Shown here piece by piece: positions 25,583-37,444 of a stretch of DNA of 64,000 nt. Source of the stretch: Setaria digitata. Lineage: Eukaryota > Nematoda > Chromadorea > Rhabditida > Setariidae. The position numbers and the translations under genes are program-made. How positions within the stretch are numbered: position 1 is the stretch's first letter; every line of letters starts with the position of its first letter. Location of the stretch: NCBI GenBank assembly GCA_003640385.1, contig RCAB01000372.1, positions 1 through 64,000 of the forward strand. Direction: 5' to 3'. The notes beneath the pieces are model-generated. The model was given only the letters and a program-made list of their open reading frames with translations, ran no database searches and had not been told where the DNA came from.

Positions 25583-26291
25583 ATGAGATATATTGCTCTA
25601 TGTATCATTAGGAATATGCATGCGAACATTTTTTCTGAGTTAAGCGACACATGTTTTATTCGACGGGAAGTAAGAAAAAATGATCTTAAATGAAGTAGCC
25701 ACTGGCTAAGTATAGTAAGCAGACAGAGTTCGCAGTTCATTGGAAAGAAAGCACTTACAAGTGAAACGTTTTCTAAAGCTAATGTTTACAAGTGAATATT
25801 TAACAAATAAGCACTCGCTTGAGATGTTTATTAAATAGGTGTGGGAAAATAAGACTATCAGGAACAATTTCCAGAAGAGTTAAATTCATAAAGTGTTAGC
25901 AGAAAGACTTCATAATAAACGGAAGAAGTTGCTAACAATGTATTGATGTGTTCTTAGGTGAGCATTTACGCGTGCACATGATAGTTGATGAGAAAAGTCA
26001 CCTATTTCATAAAGGTAAGTACCTTCTTACTATTACTTTTAAGTTCTCCAAAAGCAAAAAATGCTATTAGACAATATAAGGCGTCAGTAATGTCATGAAA
26101 GTAATGAGACAAGATAGGTGGCTACTTGTACAGAAAGTTAAATACTGAAACTTTTATCAGTTTGACAAAGTAAGTTGCTCAATGAAAAAGATTTCTGTGC
26201 TGCAGTTGACATTCACAACTTGGCCATGCTAGATGAAGACACTGCTCAAATTACTCTGACCCGCACAGCAAAACAACAGTGTGGAAAATAA
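25583..26291 (+). CDS. Speculative small multi-exon gene
   Basis: Five short exons can be chained in frame: 25583..25669, 25736..25791, 25875..25894, 25958..26014 and 26206..26291, giving 101 residues. The last two are the most convincing. One is bounded by TTCTTAG and GTAAGT and encodes EHLRVHMIVDEKSHLFHK. The other follows GTGCTGCAG, encodes VDIHNLAMLDEDTAQITLTR plus a short tail, and ends in TAA. The 20-nt third exon and the weak GTGAAT and GTTAGC donors make the upstream part doubtful. No family is recognised, and AT-rich sequence offers many chance GT/AG pairs. Confidence 0.22.
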
Positions 26292-27566
26292 ATGGAACTG
26301 TTTCCCCTAGAGAAGGAGTCGAAGTCTCGAAACCCGGAGCAAGTATCCGTCACGCTTGAGTACAAGGAAACAGTGCCTCTTCCCCCGGATTCCCGGGATT
26401 TCATCTTTTCATTCCCGATAAGTTATACTTCGATCGTTCATTGGTTCATAGTTCGGGGGGTGAAATGAAGTTTTTGAGGGAGAGGATTCTAGTAATGTTT
26501 GTTTTAGGTTCGTTACCTCTCAGATGTGTTATCTCTATTGGCTCACTGGGATATCCTCTTCGAACCAGTTCTACCTAATAGAAATAGACTTCATTCTTGA
26601 AGGAAAACGATGCGAAGCCATCAGTGAACTAGCAGCAAAGGGCGAGGATGTTCCCTGTATCCCAGACATTACGCAGATTTAGTGTTGGACAGCAAACCGC
26701 ACTCAGATTAACGAAAGATGATCGAAAGATGGCTAGTGTCATTTCAATCAATGTTAATACAGGCTCGAAAAATATTATGCAGTTGGAAAATGTTGATAGT
26801 AAGTAGTTAATTATCGTGTCATATAATACTTAGTTGTTATATGATTGTTAACCTTTAGATTTTTTTGTTTGTTCTCTACTCTTATTTTAGAAACTTAAGT
26901 AGATGGTTGATAAACGTAAGAAACTGAAGTTGATCCTAAATTTGACCATGAAAAGAAAATGGTATTTAAGGATTCAACACACTCTTAGTGTTCGAATGCT
27001 TGCAATTTTCAAATTTTAACGTTGAATCAAGTGCAGAAAAATTCGAGTTTCAATTACATGAATTCCCAGAAATTAAATTTGTAGTGCCTTTAATAAGACA
27101 ATTCACCACTTATTTTTTTTATAGTTTTGTTAATGAACATTTCAATTATTTGTCAATTCAAATCGTGCGAATTGTACTACTGGTAAGAGGAAAATTAAAA
27201 ATGATTCCAAGTTGGGAAGTTTTGTGCGACTCATTTTTTTTTTTTTTGGAAAAAACGATGTCGTGCGAGAACACGAAGATCTCTCATGAATTCCTTATTA
27301 GCATTTTTCCGAAACACAAGGGAAAAATCAGTCTTGATCTTCTCTTTATTTATTTGCCAGTGGGTTGATTGAATGATTCGGATTGATGTTCTGCTGAACC
27401 AATTGGACTCGCATTGAACTGTGTATTCATGCTGTGTAAAAACAGCTAATTTGAAACAAAGATTGATAAAAGTGGTCTTTTCGAACTTCTTTTTAAATTT
27501 TTAAATTCCCTGTACGAAAAAGTTTGCTACTAGTAGAATTGCATAATTAATCTAAAGGTTTTTCAG
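26292..27566. other. Upstream region of the METTL17-like gene, including a G/C-richer patch
   Basis: The stretch about 26,290–26,700 is clearly richer in G and C than its flanks. It precedes the METTL17-like gene and could hold its promoter or untranscribed remnants. Possible 5' exons include an ATG frame ending at a GTAAGT donor near 26,806 and an open stretch from about 26,988 bounded by a GTAAGA donor near 27,183. Neither joins in phase to the first confident METTL17 exon, so they are not included in that model. Confidence 0.35.
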
Positions 27567-27567
27567 C
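27552..27567 (+). promoter_or_regulatory. Splice acceptor just upstream of the METTL17-like start (cis or trans)
   Basis: A TTTTTCAG acceptor ends at 27566, eight bases before the ATG used. In nematodes this spacing fits spliced-leader addition. It could equally receive an upstream cis exon. Confidence 0.4.
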
Positions 27568-27574
27568 GAAAAGA

Positions 27575-30500
27575 ATGAGATTAAAGTACAGTGGACTTTT
27601 GCCGCAAAAAGCAATTGTTGGGCTCTGGAATGCCCTCACATCATGTTCTAAGAATCCGAAAATGCTCCAGTCTGAAGCTGAACAAGTGCGAATCATTTTT
27701 GATTTCATTTTTTGTGAAGGCGAACTCATTTCATTCACCATTCGCCATCCTAAGTTACTTGAACAGAAGTATGGACAAGAACTTCATGAATTTTAAGTGC
27801 AAAATTAGGATTGATTAATGATTATACATTTTAACTCTTTTGTCAGTCTCTCCTCGAATAAATTGCACTGCATTTTTATGGTGCAAGATTCTCATGAATT
27901 ACCTTATATGAATTTGTGCACGAATTCGCTATAACTTGTTAAAGTCAGAAAATTCGTTTCCCTTTAGCTACCAACAATGCGTCTGCGTCGGTAATTTTTT
28001 TCTTTATGATCAAAAATATGAATAGTAATTAATAGTTTTATAAATTGACTGTCCTCATAGATATCAGTTATATCTTTTAAACTAAAGTTTCACGCTGTGT
28101 TTTAAGGAGAAAAGTTCAATTAGTCTAATTAGTTGCATTAAATTTAGTTCCCTAGCAATTTTAGTTAAAAGAAAAACTACGTCAACGCCATTTCCCTGCT
28201 TCGCCTGAAGAGGTACAAGAGGCACGCCGTAAAATTAAAGAGATGTTGGAGGCCGAAGGTGTTTTTCCAGATCGTAATTCTGTCAGTCAAAAAGTTGTTA
28301 GTTTTATGTCAGTTTTTTCTTGAGATTCCTTTCAGGTTCAGGTGCTCTGAGATCGTTTTATAAACTGATTGTGGAAGGCAGTTAATTTCCCCTCTCTGTT
28401 TTGAATGTAGCTTTCGCATTGTTTTTTTTTTTAATTTATGTATTTGGATTTTTAATCTTTAATTTAAACTATGTTTTTTTTGCATTATACAAGTCAGAAA
28501 ATCGGGAAAGTTCTAAGATTTAACTGATTTGAAGTTCGATTCAGCTGGAAGCTTTCAATTTGGATATAAAAAAAAGAGTGGGTAAATTGTTGCGCAATAC
28601 GAGGTATAATTGGAAGCCGCTGAATTTTAAAACTCGTGAACATGCAGCGGTTTATTCATTAGCAAGGTATGACAATTTGAATACAGTGTGTTTATTTATT
28701 AATTTTTTTGAAGTAATAAGTATTCATTCTTGCGTCAGGAAGTCTTAAACATGTTGAAAAATTTTATTATAGCTGGTTTTTAATTGCTATCCTTTAATTC
28801 ACATTGAAATGATTCATTTTCCGGCTCTATAGTTTTGACTGCTATTTGATATGGAATAAGATATATGCTTTGGAGTGTTCTAGGACAAATGATCGCTTCA
28901 GTTAACTTTTTCTATAATTTTATTATTTCATGGCTTCCAGGATTGTACCAAATTATGCAGAAGTTCGTTTTGTACTACAAGAATTTGAGAATAATAGATA
29001 CATCCCAGAAACAGTTTTGGATTACGGGAGTGGTTCAGGTGCTGCATTTTGGGCAGCATTCGAACAGTGGGGAAAACGGGTTAAAAGTTACCAACTAATC
29101 GATCCAAATGAAGAAATAAGTAAATTCTGCATGGATGTTTTGAGGGTTCGTTTGGTGCTCTCCATTTTTATAACTTCTCATAAGTCAATTCTTATAACTT
29201 CGTTATATTATTATCTTATGTAGTATATGTCGTTGTCTTTTTATTTTTATAGGGTGATGGTAAAAACAACGGGCATCCTTTCGTACATCCAGATGTTAGC
29301 TTTCGAAAATCCTTACCACCATCGTTAAACAGCACTTTTGATGTTATCATCGTGCATCGTCTTCTAGCTGAATTGGCTTCTGAAGAGTCGCGCACTGAGT
29401 TACTAATAAATTTGTGGAACCGAACGAACAAGTGAGAGATATAACTCTTGAGTTGTTCCTTCTTTTTTTTTTCTTTGGAAAGAGGGGAGGAATTAATGAT
29501 TTTAAAAGTACTGCAAATTTAGAAAATTAGAGGCTGTTAAAAAAAGCAGAGAAAAAAATGCTTTAAAAATCTTTTGGAGTATCTCCTAAACAGCTATTTC
29601 AAGATATTTGGTGCTAGTGGACGGAAGCTGCGAAGGTGGATATAATTCTCTGATGGAAGCGAGAGATTATATCCTCATGGGTGGATGTGAACTGCATCGA
29701 GAACAGACTCGGCAAGTACTAATGGAAGCTGGTGTAATGAGTGATGAAGCAGAAAGGATCTTAACCGACCAGCAATTATCAAACTATATGCGTTACAATC
29801 TTATTAAAAATATGGCACGTTTCAAGTGCTTTGGACTTGGAGAATGATGTAAAATCTGAGATCTGGCAACTGCGAGGAATTTTCGCTTTCTTCATTATTC
29901 TATTTTAATAGCATAATTAAGTGCTTTTCTGTCTAGGGAGTACTATCGCTGTATGAGCTGCAAGTCACTAGAACACCGTTACTTATTATGCTATAGACCG
30001 CTCCCTCAGTCCCTTCCTTAAAGTAATAAATCGATTGTTTCCCGAATCCATATCGTCCCATGCAGAGATGTTTCAAACTTTAGTTGTAGCTTTCGCCGAA
30101 TACAGTTCTACCAACCAGATTAGAGCCTGGATATGTGTTTGCTCCCTGTCCACACGACCAAGGATGCCCGAAAATTGTGGAAAAAGCTAAGTTAGTCTCA
30201 CAGACAATACTTAATTCTAGTTCATTTAATAACTTTCCATTTATCGTTCGCTTTTCTTTTCTCTAAGGAGTCCGAAATTACTCTCGGTAAATAATTGGAA
30301 CATTCCCTGTTCCAGAGACGTGTGTAGTTTCTCAACTCGGTGGAACGTTTTACGAGCTGATGGACGAAAGCAGATTTCCAATACCGAGGAAGGATCTTTT
30401 TCATACATTATCATGGCCAAAGGAACGAGATCTCATCAAGTTCACGAAACCAGGCTTCTGACGGTTTGTTTTGAACTAAAGCAGGAAATATATGAATTGA

Positions 30501-31203
30501 ATCATTCCCGTGTTACAAGTTATGAAAACTGATTAGTATAAGGACAAAACTTCAGAAAAAAAGTTTTGGAAATATATTTATTATGATAAACACTGAGTAG
30601 ATTGACGGAATAGTTTGAATAGATGACGCCATTATTAGTAAGTAAACTCATCTCTTTTTAACTGTCTTTTCCTTAACTCCGTTTTCTTGATTTTCCAGTT
30701 AAAGCGCCGTGGCGGACATGTATGTTGCACAGTTTGTACACCATTTTGTGGAATACAACGTTTCACATTATCCAAAAGTATGGGCAAAATTTACAAACAG
30801 ATGAAAAATGCTAAAACGGGCCGCGTATTGCCCGTTGAGGTTATTTTTTGTGAGCTCGTTTCCTGGCTCTGCTTAACAAGATATAAATTTTACAGTTATA
30901 TATATGAATGTAAAGACGAGTACTTTCATACTACATACATATTTCGTGAGGTTTCAAAAATCTGCTAATTTTCGAAATTTTTAGAATATACACCAATGGT
31001 CACTTTTTTTTTCTTTCGAGACATAGTCTGTTTGTCTGTTGATCGAAGTTCTGCTGAATCAAACTTCTCTTGTTCAGGTGAGAACCATAGGTTCTGACTC
31101 TGAATTCGATGTATATGAGGAGGCAGTGGAGGAATGTAGAAAAGAAAAGGACAGAAATCACACAGAAAAGAATGTGAAAGAGGAAAAATCCTTCTGTAGC
31201 TAG
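27575..31203 (+). CDS. METTL17/Rsm22-type mitochondrial small-subunit assembly methyltransferase-like protein
   Basis: Ten exons join in frame: 27575..27685, 28165..28293, 28545..28666, 28941..29145, 29253..29431, 29604..29825, 30119..30190, 30316..30463, 30699..30839 and 31078..31203, about 484 aa. The family (human METTL17, yeast Rsm22) binds the mitochondrial small ribosomal subunit and is needed for its assembly. The SAM-fold motif I is VLDYGSGSG (about 146–154). The conserved YLVLVDGSCEGG, VFAPCPHDQGCP, KDVCSF and HVCCTVC follow, supplying the spaced cysteines that bind an iron–sulfur cluster in METTL17. The C-terminal exon is acidic/basic and variable. The start used is the ATG 8 nt after a TTTTTCAG acceptor, which may be a trans-splice site; further 5' exons are possible, and the targeting peptide was not verified. 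The exon 7/8 edge has alternatives (exon 8 could begin at 30090). The gene converges on the G-beta-5 gene. Confidence 0.92.
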
Positions 31204-32209
31204 CGGCATAATAATTTCTTCCAATTTTATTATTGTCTCTGAAGGGTCTTCCTTTCTATATTGTGTTAAGTTTCTGTGATCTATGATTGTTTTTCGTACA
31301 AAAATATCATTTTGAAGCCAGTTTTAATATTTATAAATATTTGTATCTGCGCTTATTTGCTTTCTTATATACTTTCGTTGTGAAATTATGAGAGGGATAA
31401 TCCAGTTTGTACCGTGAAATGCGGAGAGCCGATTAAGAAATAAACCCTACAATAAATTGTGCGTTTATTTAATTTCTTAACTTGAAGATTCATTGATCTT
31501 GTATGTGCTTCTTCCACTGAATTAGAATGCACATACATGATGACCTTTGCCCCATTCAGTCTACTAGCCGTAGTGAATAATTTCTGTCTGACGCAACTTT
31601 TTTTTTTTCATATAATAGCAACAGTTTTACGTAGGCAAAAGGAAGTAAAATCACTAACCATAATCTCTGTACTCTTTCTGAATCTTTTCGATTATTTAAT
31701 ACTTACATTTGGGCTGGCAAAGAACTGCGCTTTTTGGAACAACATTTTGAAACAAAATTGGACGAGAAAGAACGACTGATTTAAACGAAAGTAATGAAAT
31801 AATACTAGCTGAATGAGATCACTATTGGAAAAGCACATTTAGATTGTAGTTCTGGAATAGTCTCAGTAATTATGAAGCTAGCTCGTCACCTTCAGTACTG
31901 CTTCTTATTCGAATTTACCTCTCAAGCAATTCTAGTATCAATGAATCTTTCCAAAAATGAAGTATTGACAATCAGAAACATTTTCACGAAACAAATTCTT
32001 TTGAAATTTAGTTGACATTCCTGCAGTGGCAAGGATCAGTACAATTGGTGCAAAAAGCACAAGTCTTATATAAAATTATACAAAAAACAAAATTTAAGGA
32101 TACCAGGTTCTCAAACTACTTTAGGGAAACCGAACAACGAAAATGTTAAAATAAGGATGAAGAGTGAGTGATATACTGATGGTGAAAAGTAGTATAATTG
32201 AGTTCACCT
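31204..32209. other. Convergent intergenic region between METTL17-like and G-beta-5 genes
   Basis: About 1 kb between two 3' ends. It contains AATAAA motifs on the plus strand near 31,440–31,455 that could serve METTL17 polyadenylation. The 80-codon frame at 31537..31779 is Phe/Leu-rich and has no supporting context. Confidence 0.5.
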
Positions 32210-35169
32210 TCAAGCCCATATCTGAAAAAATGAAAATGGAGTTAATGGGAGAGTGGGATATAGAGATGCAGAAATGCTCCACAAACACTGTATAATCCAC
32301 GAGCTCTTATGTCGCTGGATTAGAATCCACTTTATTTCCGGATGATAAAAATGCAATGAAAAAAAAAAAACGCATACAGAAAAGTTCCCGAAACTTACAC
32401 GAATTGTACAGTCCCAACTGGCGGTGCATATTGCGGTACCATCTGGACTTGTTCGTAAACACGAAATCCTATTTTCATGACCATACAAAACAGAGTGGCG
32501 CACACATTTTAATGAGTCCCATACACCAACACGGTAATCACCGTACCCAGCAAAAAGTATACGACCTGTAAGCTTGTTTTAAAGCTACTATTCGAAAATC
32601 ATGAGTAAGAGTAAAAACTTATCCAAGAGTGGAAATGAAGTAATTAATACATTCCGGTTATATCATAACGCGTTTTTTTTCACTTTTTTTTTAAAGAAAT
32701 ATCACCAATTAAATTCCTTACCACTCAGACTGAAATCAACGCCGTTTACAGGAAATAGGACGGATTCTTTTTCATAGACACACACTTGTCGATCAGCGCG
32801 TAAATCAAATAGTCGACACTTAAATGTAATAACATATGATGCTGCGAACAAAATGAATTTCTGTTACCGAGGAGAGTGGACATAAAATAAAAAATAAAAA
32901 AAGAAAACGAAATAAAACAAGAAACTAACCGAAGCATCATCCGAACCTGTAGCAAAAGCATCGCCGTTTGGATGAAATCTAAGTGTATTGATGTCTGCTT
33001 CGTGTCCTTCGAAACTTTGCACGCACTGTCCAGTTCTTATATCCCAAACTAATGCATGTTTGTCTGCTCCCTAAAATTTAGATTAACCTAGAGATTTTAG
33101 AAAAAAAATAAAGTATGAAAACAAGGGAATGAGTGAAACACACAGATAATGGTCGAATCTATCAGTTCACCATTTAATTCCAATATCTAACCCACTAAAC
33201 AGTTCCGAAAATGTCACCAATAACGACCTAAAAAATGAAATTTACCCCAGAAATAAAGATATTTCCAGTATCGCTTTTTGGTACATCAACTGCAAAAACA
33301 TCACCAATGTGGCCATGAAAATTTTGTATCATTTGACCACTTTCAACATCCCATATGGCACAAGTTGAGTCGCCGCTACCAGTTAAAAGCTGCAAGTCCC
33401 TCTTTCTTTATTTCGATAATTTAAACTTTTAGCGTTTTTTATATCTTTATTCGTAATTACTAACAATATTTCAGAAACAATTTTAGAACTGCTTTCGAAA
33501 TGTTAATAACTACGAATACCTGCGCAGCAACATTTACCAATTTTCATATTTTTAGTTTTAGCAATTAAAAAAAAAGGAACCAAATTGTCAGATCTGAGAA
33601 AGGTACAGCATGACATATAACTTGTGTGCGTAGCAACTGATCGCTTTTTTTGCAAAATGTCATCGTCAAAGCTTAATGGTACTACCGAACATTTATTGTC
33701 CAAACCTCTATAATAAGCACACGTTACTTTGTAAAGTGATGACTTTGTCACATAATAAAATGGTCATTTTAAAGTACAAATTTCATTTGGTTTATTATTT
33801 GGTCTGCTAAAATAAAAATAGTTTTAAACAAAAAAAAAACGACGAATTCTAGAGAAAAAAAATCTAAATTATTTAAAATTACCCGCAAGCAATCATCTGC
33901 CCACTAGGAGAATAAGCGCATGCCATTACCCATGTTGTGGGCATCGTTAAAGCATGTTCCTTGTTTGTTGTAAAACCGTCCCAAACGATTACTTTACCAT
34001 CCTGAATTTCCAGTTTAATAACAACAAAGTGATCACTGCTATTTTTGACTTGCATGGGTTCATTTTCTGATATTAGCCACTCTGCCAACTGCCATCCTGC
34101 TTCGGCAACAACTGGTGTGAGAAAGAAAACTTCTAGGCAATATATATTGATATATTATATTAATATAATATTTCTGATTCATATAAAAGGAATTTGACAC
34201 TTGAAAATGTGCCATTCTTCACTGGTCCGAGTAATATGATCATTTAAAACAAAAAAGTTCAGGAAACTTGAACTGAAAAGAGTGAGTGTTTTTATAGAAA
34301 TAAAAACCTGTGACGAGGAAACAATATGTCGTTTATCTAATGACCAATCCATACAAAGCACTTTCCCTGCATGTCCTTTTAATATTCGTCGTTGTTTGAT
34401 GCTTAGTTGTGTTAATGGTTCCAAACTTTCAGCAGCTTGTTCAACTAAAACAAACCTATTTGGAAAATCTTAATCACGAAGTGCTGCTTGCAGTGCAGCA
34501 CAAATCAATACAGTGGCTAGATACTGAAATAAATTTCAATTATCGCCTTTATTTAAATAGTCAAAAATTGCTTGGGATAATAAAAATTAAATATTTCCTG
34601 TCATACAAGGAAATGAATCGAAATAAACAATAATCTAATACATCGACGTAAGCAATAATCTAATCTTAAGACTCACTCGAGACATCGTTCAATTTTTGTC
34701 TTTCTGCTTCAAGCTTTTTCCGAAGATCTTCCGCTTCACGGGCAAGCACATCCACAGCATCCGAACTTCTAAACTGTCAAAAAAGTCTGTAAACCGATGA
34801 TACTCGAAACAACTTAGAAAATAGAAGAAATGCTTTGCAGTTAGCGTATAACATAAGAATATTTAACCTTCCTCCCGTCTCCACAGCAATCGCTTGTACA
34901 GACGCAACGATTTTAGCAGTAGATTGCTCTTCTGCAATTGGCTTTTCTTCCAGTTTCACTGAAAAAGACATGCGCACCAATTTCCTACGGTCTGCTTATC
35001 ACATTCTCTATTTCGGATCGAATAATTTCGAATAACACTGTAAAGGACTTCCGCACTCATATTTCTTCTCAGCAAAAATTTCCGAGGTAATCCAATCTCT
35101 TTGCAGTCTTGAAGCGAAACATTTCATAACAGAAAGGAAAATACCTGAAGTATTTTGTTCATCGGTCAT
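32210..35169 (-). CDS. gpb-2: Guanine nucleotide-binding protein subunit beta-5 (GNB5 / GPB-2 type)
   Basis: Eleven exons join exactly: 35169..35145, 34958..34868, 34768..34677, 34444..34308, 34001..33883, 33707..33581, 33389..33246, 33070..32930, 32818..32722, 32565..32399 and 32221..32210, giving 383 aa. A polar N-terminus leads into a coiled coil ([19 protein letters not shown]) typical of G-beta, then [14 protein letters not shown] and seven WD repeats. G-beta-5-type markers include [30 protein letters not shown] and [15 protein letters not shown]. The last exon encodes only IWA and the stop, completing the final blade. The family pairs with the GGL domain of R7-type RGS proteins rather than a gamma subunit and tunes Go/Gq signalling in neurons and muscle; the worm orthologue is gpb-2. 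The start is the first in-frame ATG after a strong acceptor at 35227. No residue looks damaged. Confidence 0.97.
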
Positions 35170-35225
35170 TTTGCTACGAGAGTAATGAGTGCCAAAATGC
35201 AATTCACATGTTCACTATTTTTCGC

Positions 35226-35242
35226 TCTGCAAAATCAAAGGA
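35226..35242 (-). promoter_or_regulatory. Candidate trans-splice acceptor of the G-beta-5 gene
   Basis: The minus strand has a TTTGATTTTGCAG acceptor placing the mature 5' end at 35226, 57 bases before the ATG. It may receive a spliced leader or an untranslated cis exon. Confidence 0.4.
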
Positions 35243-37444
35243 AAAGTCAGTCCAAGCTGATAGTTGTCCAGTCCTCCTCTCTCATGAGTTGTCACCCAAC
35301 GTGATGCTAAAATCAATAAAGGCAGTTGGGGAGATTCTTGTGACATGAGACTGGAACACCCAAGCTAAATAAACAAGTCCAAGCCTTCAATCCACTCTGC
35401 TCGGCCCTATCTAATCCAGCCACTCATCGAGTCGAACCAAGTAGCACACGAGAGCTGCTCTGCTAACTTTGAAAAAGAAAAATCACTTTTGAATTACAAT
35501 ATTGATCCTATAACTTCTTCATCTGTCAGACACTAATCAAAGCTTTTTTGGTGAATTTAAATAAACTTTCATTTAGTTCTCATTTCTTAAAGTATCTTCT
35601 TAAAGATGTTGCGAATCTGTCATTCTTTCCATTTAAGGCAACAACATACCTTTGTAATCTTATGGAATCTAGAGATAAAAAAACTGTCCAACCTAACAAT
35701 TCATTACTCAAACCATGTAACAGTTTCGCGAAAATAGTTGATAATGAGCAAATTTTTTAAACACTCGAACATCTCAACAGACAGAAGTGAAGATTTGCGA
35801 CGAGCAGCACTTTACAGCATGACAAGTGCCACTGAATACTCGAATTTAAGACGACCACGACTGACCACCCATCATAGATTAGAATACTCAAGTGCAAAAT
35901 GCATGGAAAAGACAGTCCTAGTGCATTAAAACTGTAACTGACACTAAACATATTCAACACTCACGATACAATTAAAATGTAGTTTTCTACCTTCCAACGA
36001 AGGGAACGTGTAACCAATGAAAGCAAGAATTACCCGGTCATTACTACAACAACCCACTTGAACAGTGCACCATTTTCGGTCATTCAAGCTGAAAAAGAAA
36101 GTTAGTTGCTTTCAAGACGGAAACTTGTTAACCCAGATATTCGTTAAGCCAACTGCTAAAGGAATGCTTCAGATTTGTTCCTCAAACTTAGAATATTATC
36201 AATCGTCTTAAAGGAACAAAAGCTCTAAAACGATTAGAACCAGTTCGGGTTACCGATTACTTGGCTAATGTTTTATTTTTCTTAAATCTCGAGGTTGAAA
36301 CGACTTTATCACACTGCAATTATTTCATGAAATGAAGCTCCCCGATGGTAAACTACGTACAAATAATTCTAAATTTATAGAAGTAAATCTTAATGCAAAA
36401 ACCGCCAGCTCTTAGCCTTGCGTAATAGGTAAAGAAATAGATGACAGGACAACAAACAACAAATGGTCTTTCTCCATCTACATACTGTGTATTACTGATT
36501 ATTTTAAAACTTCCCACAGAATGACCTTCTCGCCATTTTCGATATTAGCTCTGAATCAGATGAACTTTTCAACTTCTCACCGATAGTCAACAAGATCAAG
36601 AAATCTATAAGAGGAATATATCCAGGCGGGCACAAAAACATGCAACCCGATTATTATTATAAGATGAAGATGAATGACTGTACTCGTTTCAAAGCAGTGC
36701 AAGTTATCCGCAAAGTCAAAAAAAGTGAATAAATGGATGCTGAAGCACAAAATAATGCACTACACTGGTTTTGAATATTCAAATCGCTGTTATTCCTCGA
36801 TGGCAATCACAATGTATTTTTTAACTCCGCAAAATATCGAAAAACTCGTGAAATCACTTCCAATTTATTTCACATAAAAAAGAAAAACTCTGCAAAATAA
36901 CCTTAACATTCTTATTTCTCCAAAAATCCACTTCCTTCAGAAAATCCTCTTCTGTTCTTAGCATCACGTATTTCTTATCCTCAATGATTCCATTTAATAC
37001 AACTAAACTTCTTTACAATCAGAAACTCATAATACTACAGTACTAAAAAAACTGCTCCACTGCAACAGAAAGAATGGCCTGAGTCAATTGCCCTCAATTT
37101 TATAAATCAAGCTGTTTAAACAAAAAAGGCAATTTCAGCTTTCAATTAAAGCAATAAAAAGTAATCAAGATTGAAAATGATTACCGAAAAAATACTGTCG
37201 AAAAGATCAAGAACTTTGAAGTTTTTAATTTTCCATAGCAGTGTGAATTTCTTACCAAAATTACGAGAGGCGAGAGGCTAACACTAAACACCGAAAAGCA
37301 ACAACACAATCCGAAAAAAAAAGTTCAGTACCAGTAACAAATCGATTTCGAAAAATATCATAAGGAAAAAAAACATTTCAGTACGAAAACCTATAAAGGG
37401 CAACAAGAAGATAATAGCATCGAAATTATATACAACAATAACTT
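35243..37444. other. Intergenic region between the G-beta-5 5' end and the PTIP-like 3' end
   Basis: About 2.2 kb between two minus-strand genes. It should hold the G-beta-5 promoter and the PTIP-like 3' untranslated region. Open frames (35548..35760, 36674..36877, both plus) are AT-driven and lack splice context. The spacing is too large for a typical nematode operon. Confidence 0.5.

Noticed and set aside
26988..27368. 126-codon plus-strand frame upstream of the METTL17-like gene as its N-terminus
   Set aside because: It runs through T-rich, Phe-rich sequence, and none of its plausible donors is in phase with the first confident METTL17 exon. It may contain a real 5' exon but cannot be joined.
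32356..32571. Plus-strand frame over the last G-beta-5 exons
   Set aside because: It is antisense to a conserved WD-repeat exon with correct splice sites and family sequence.
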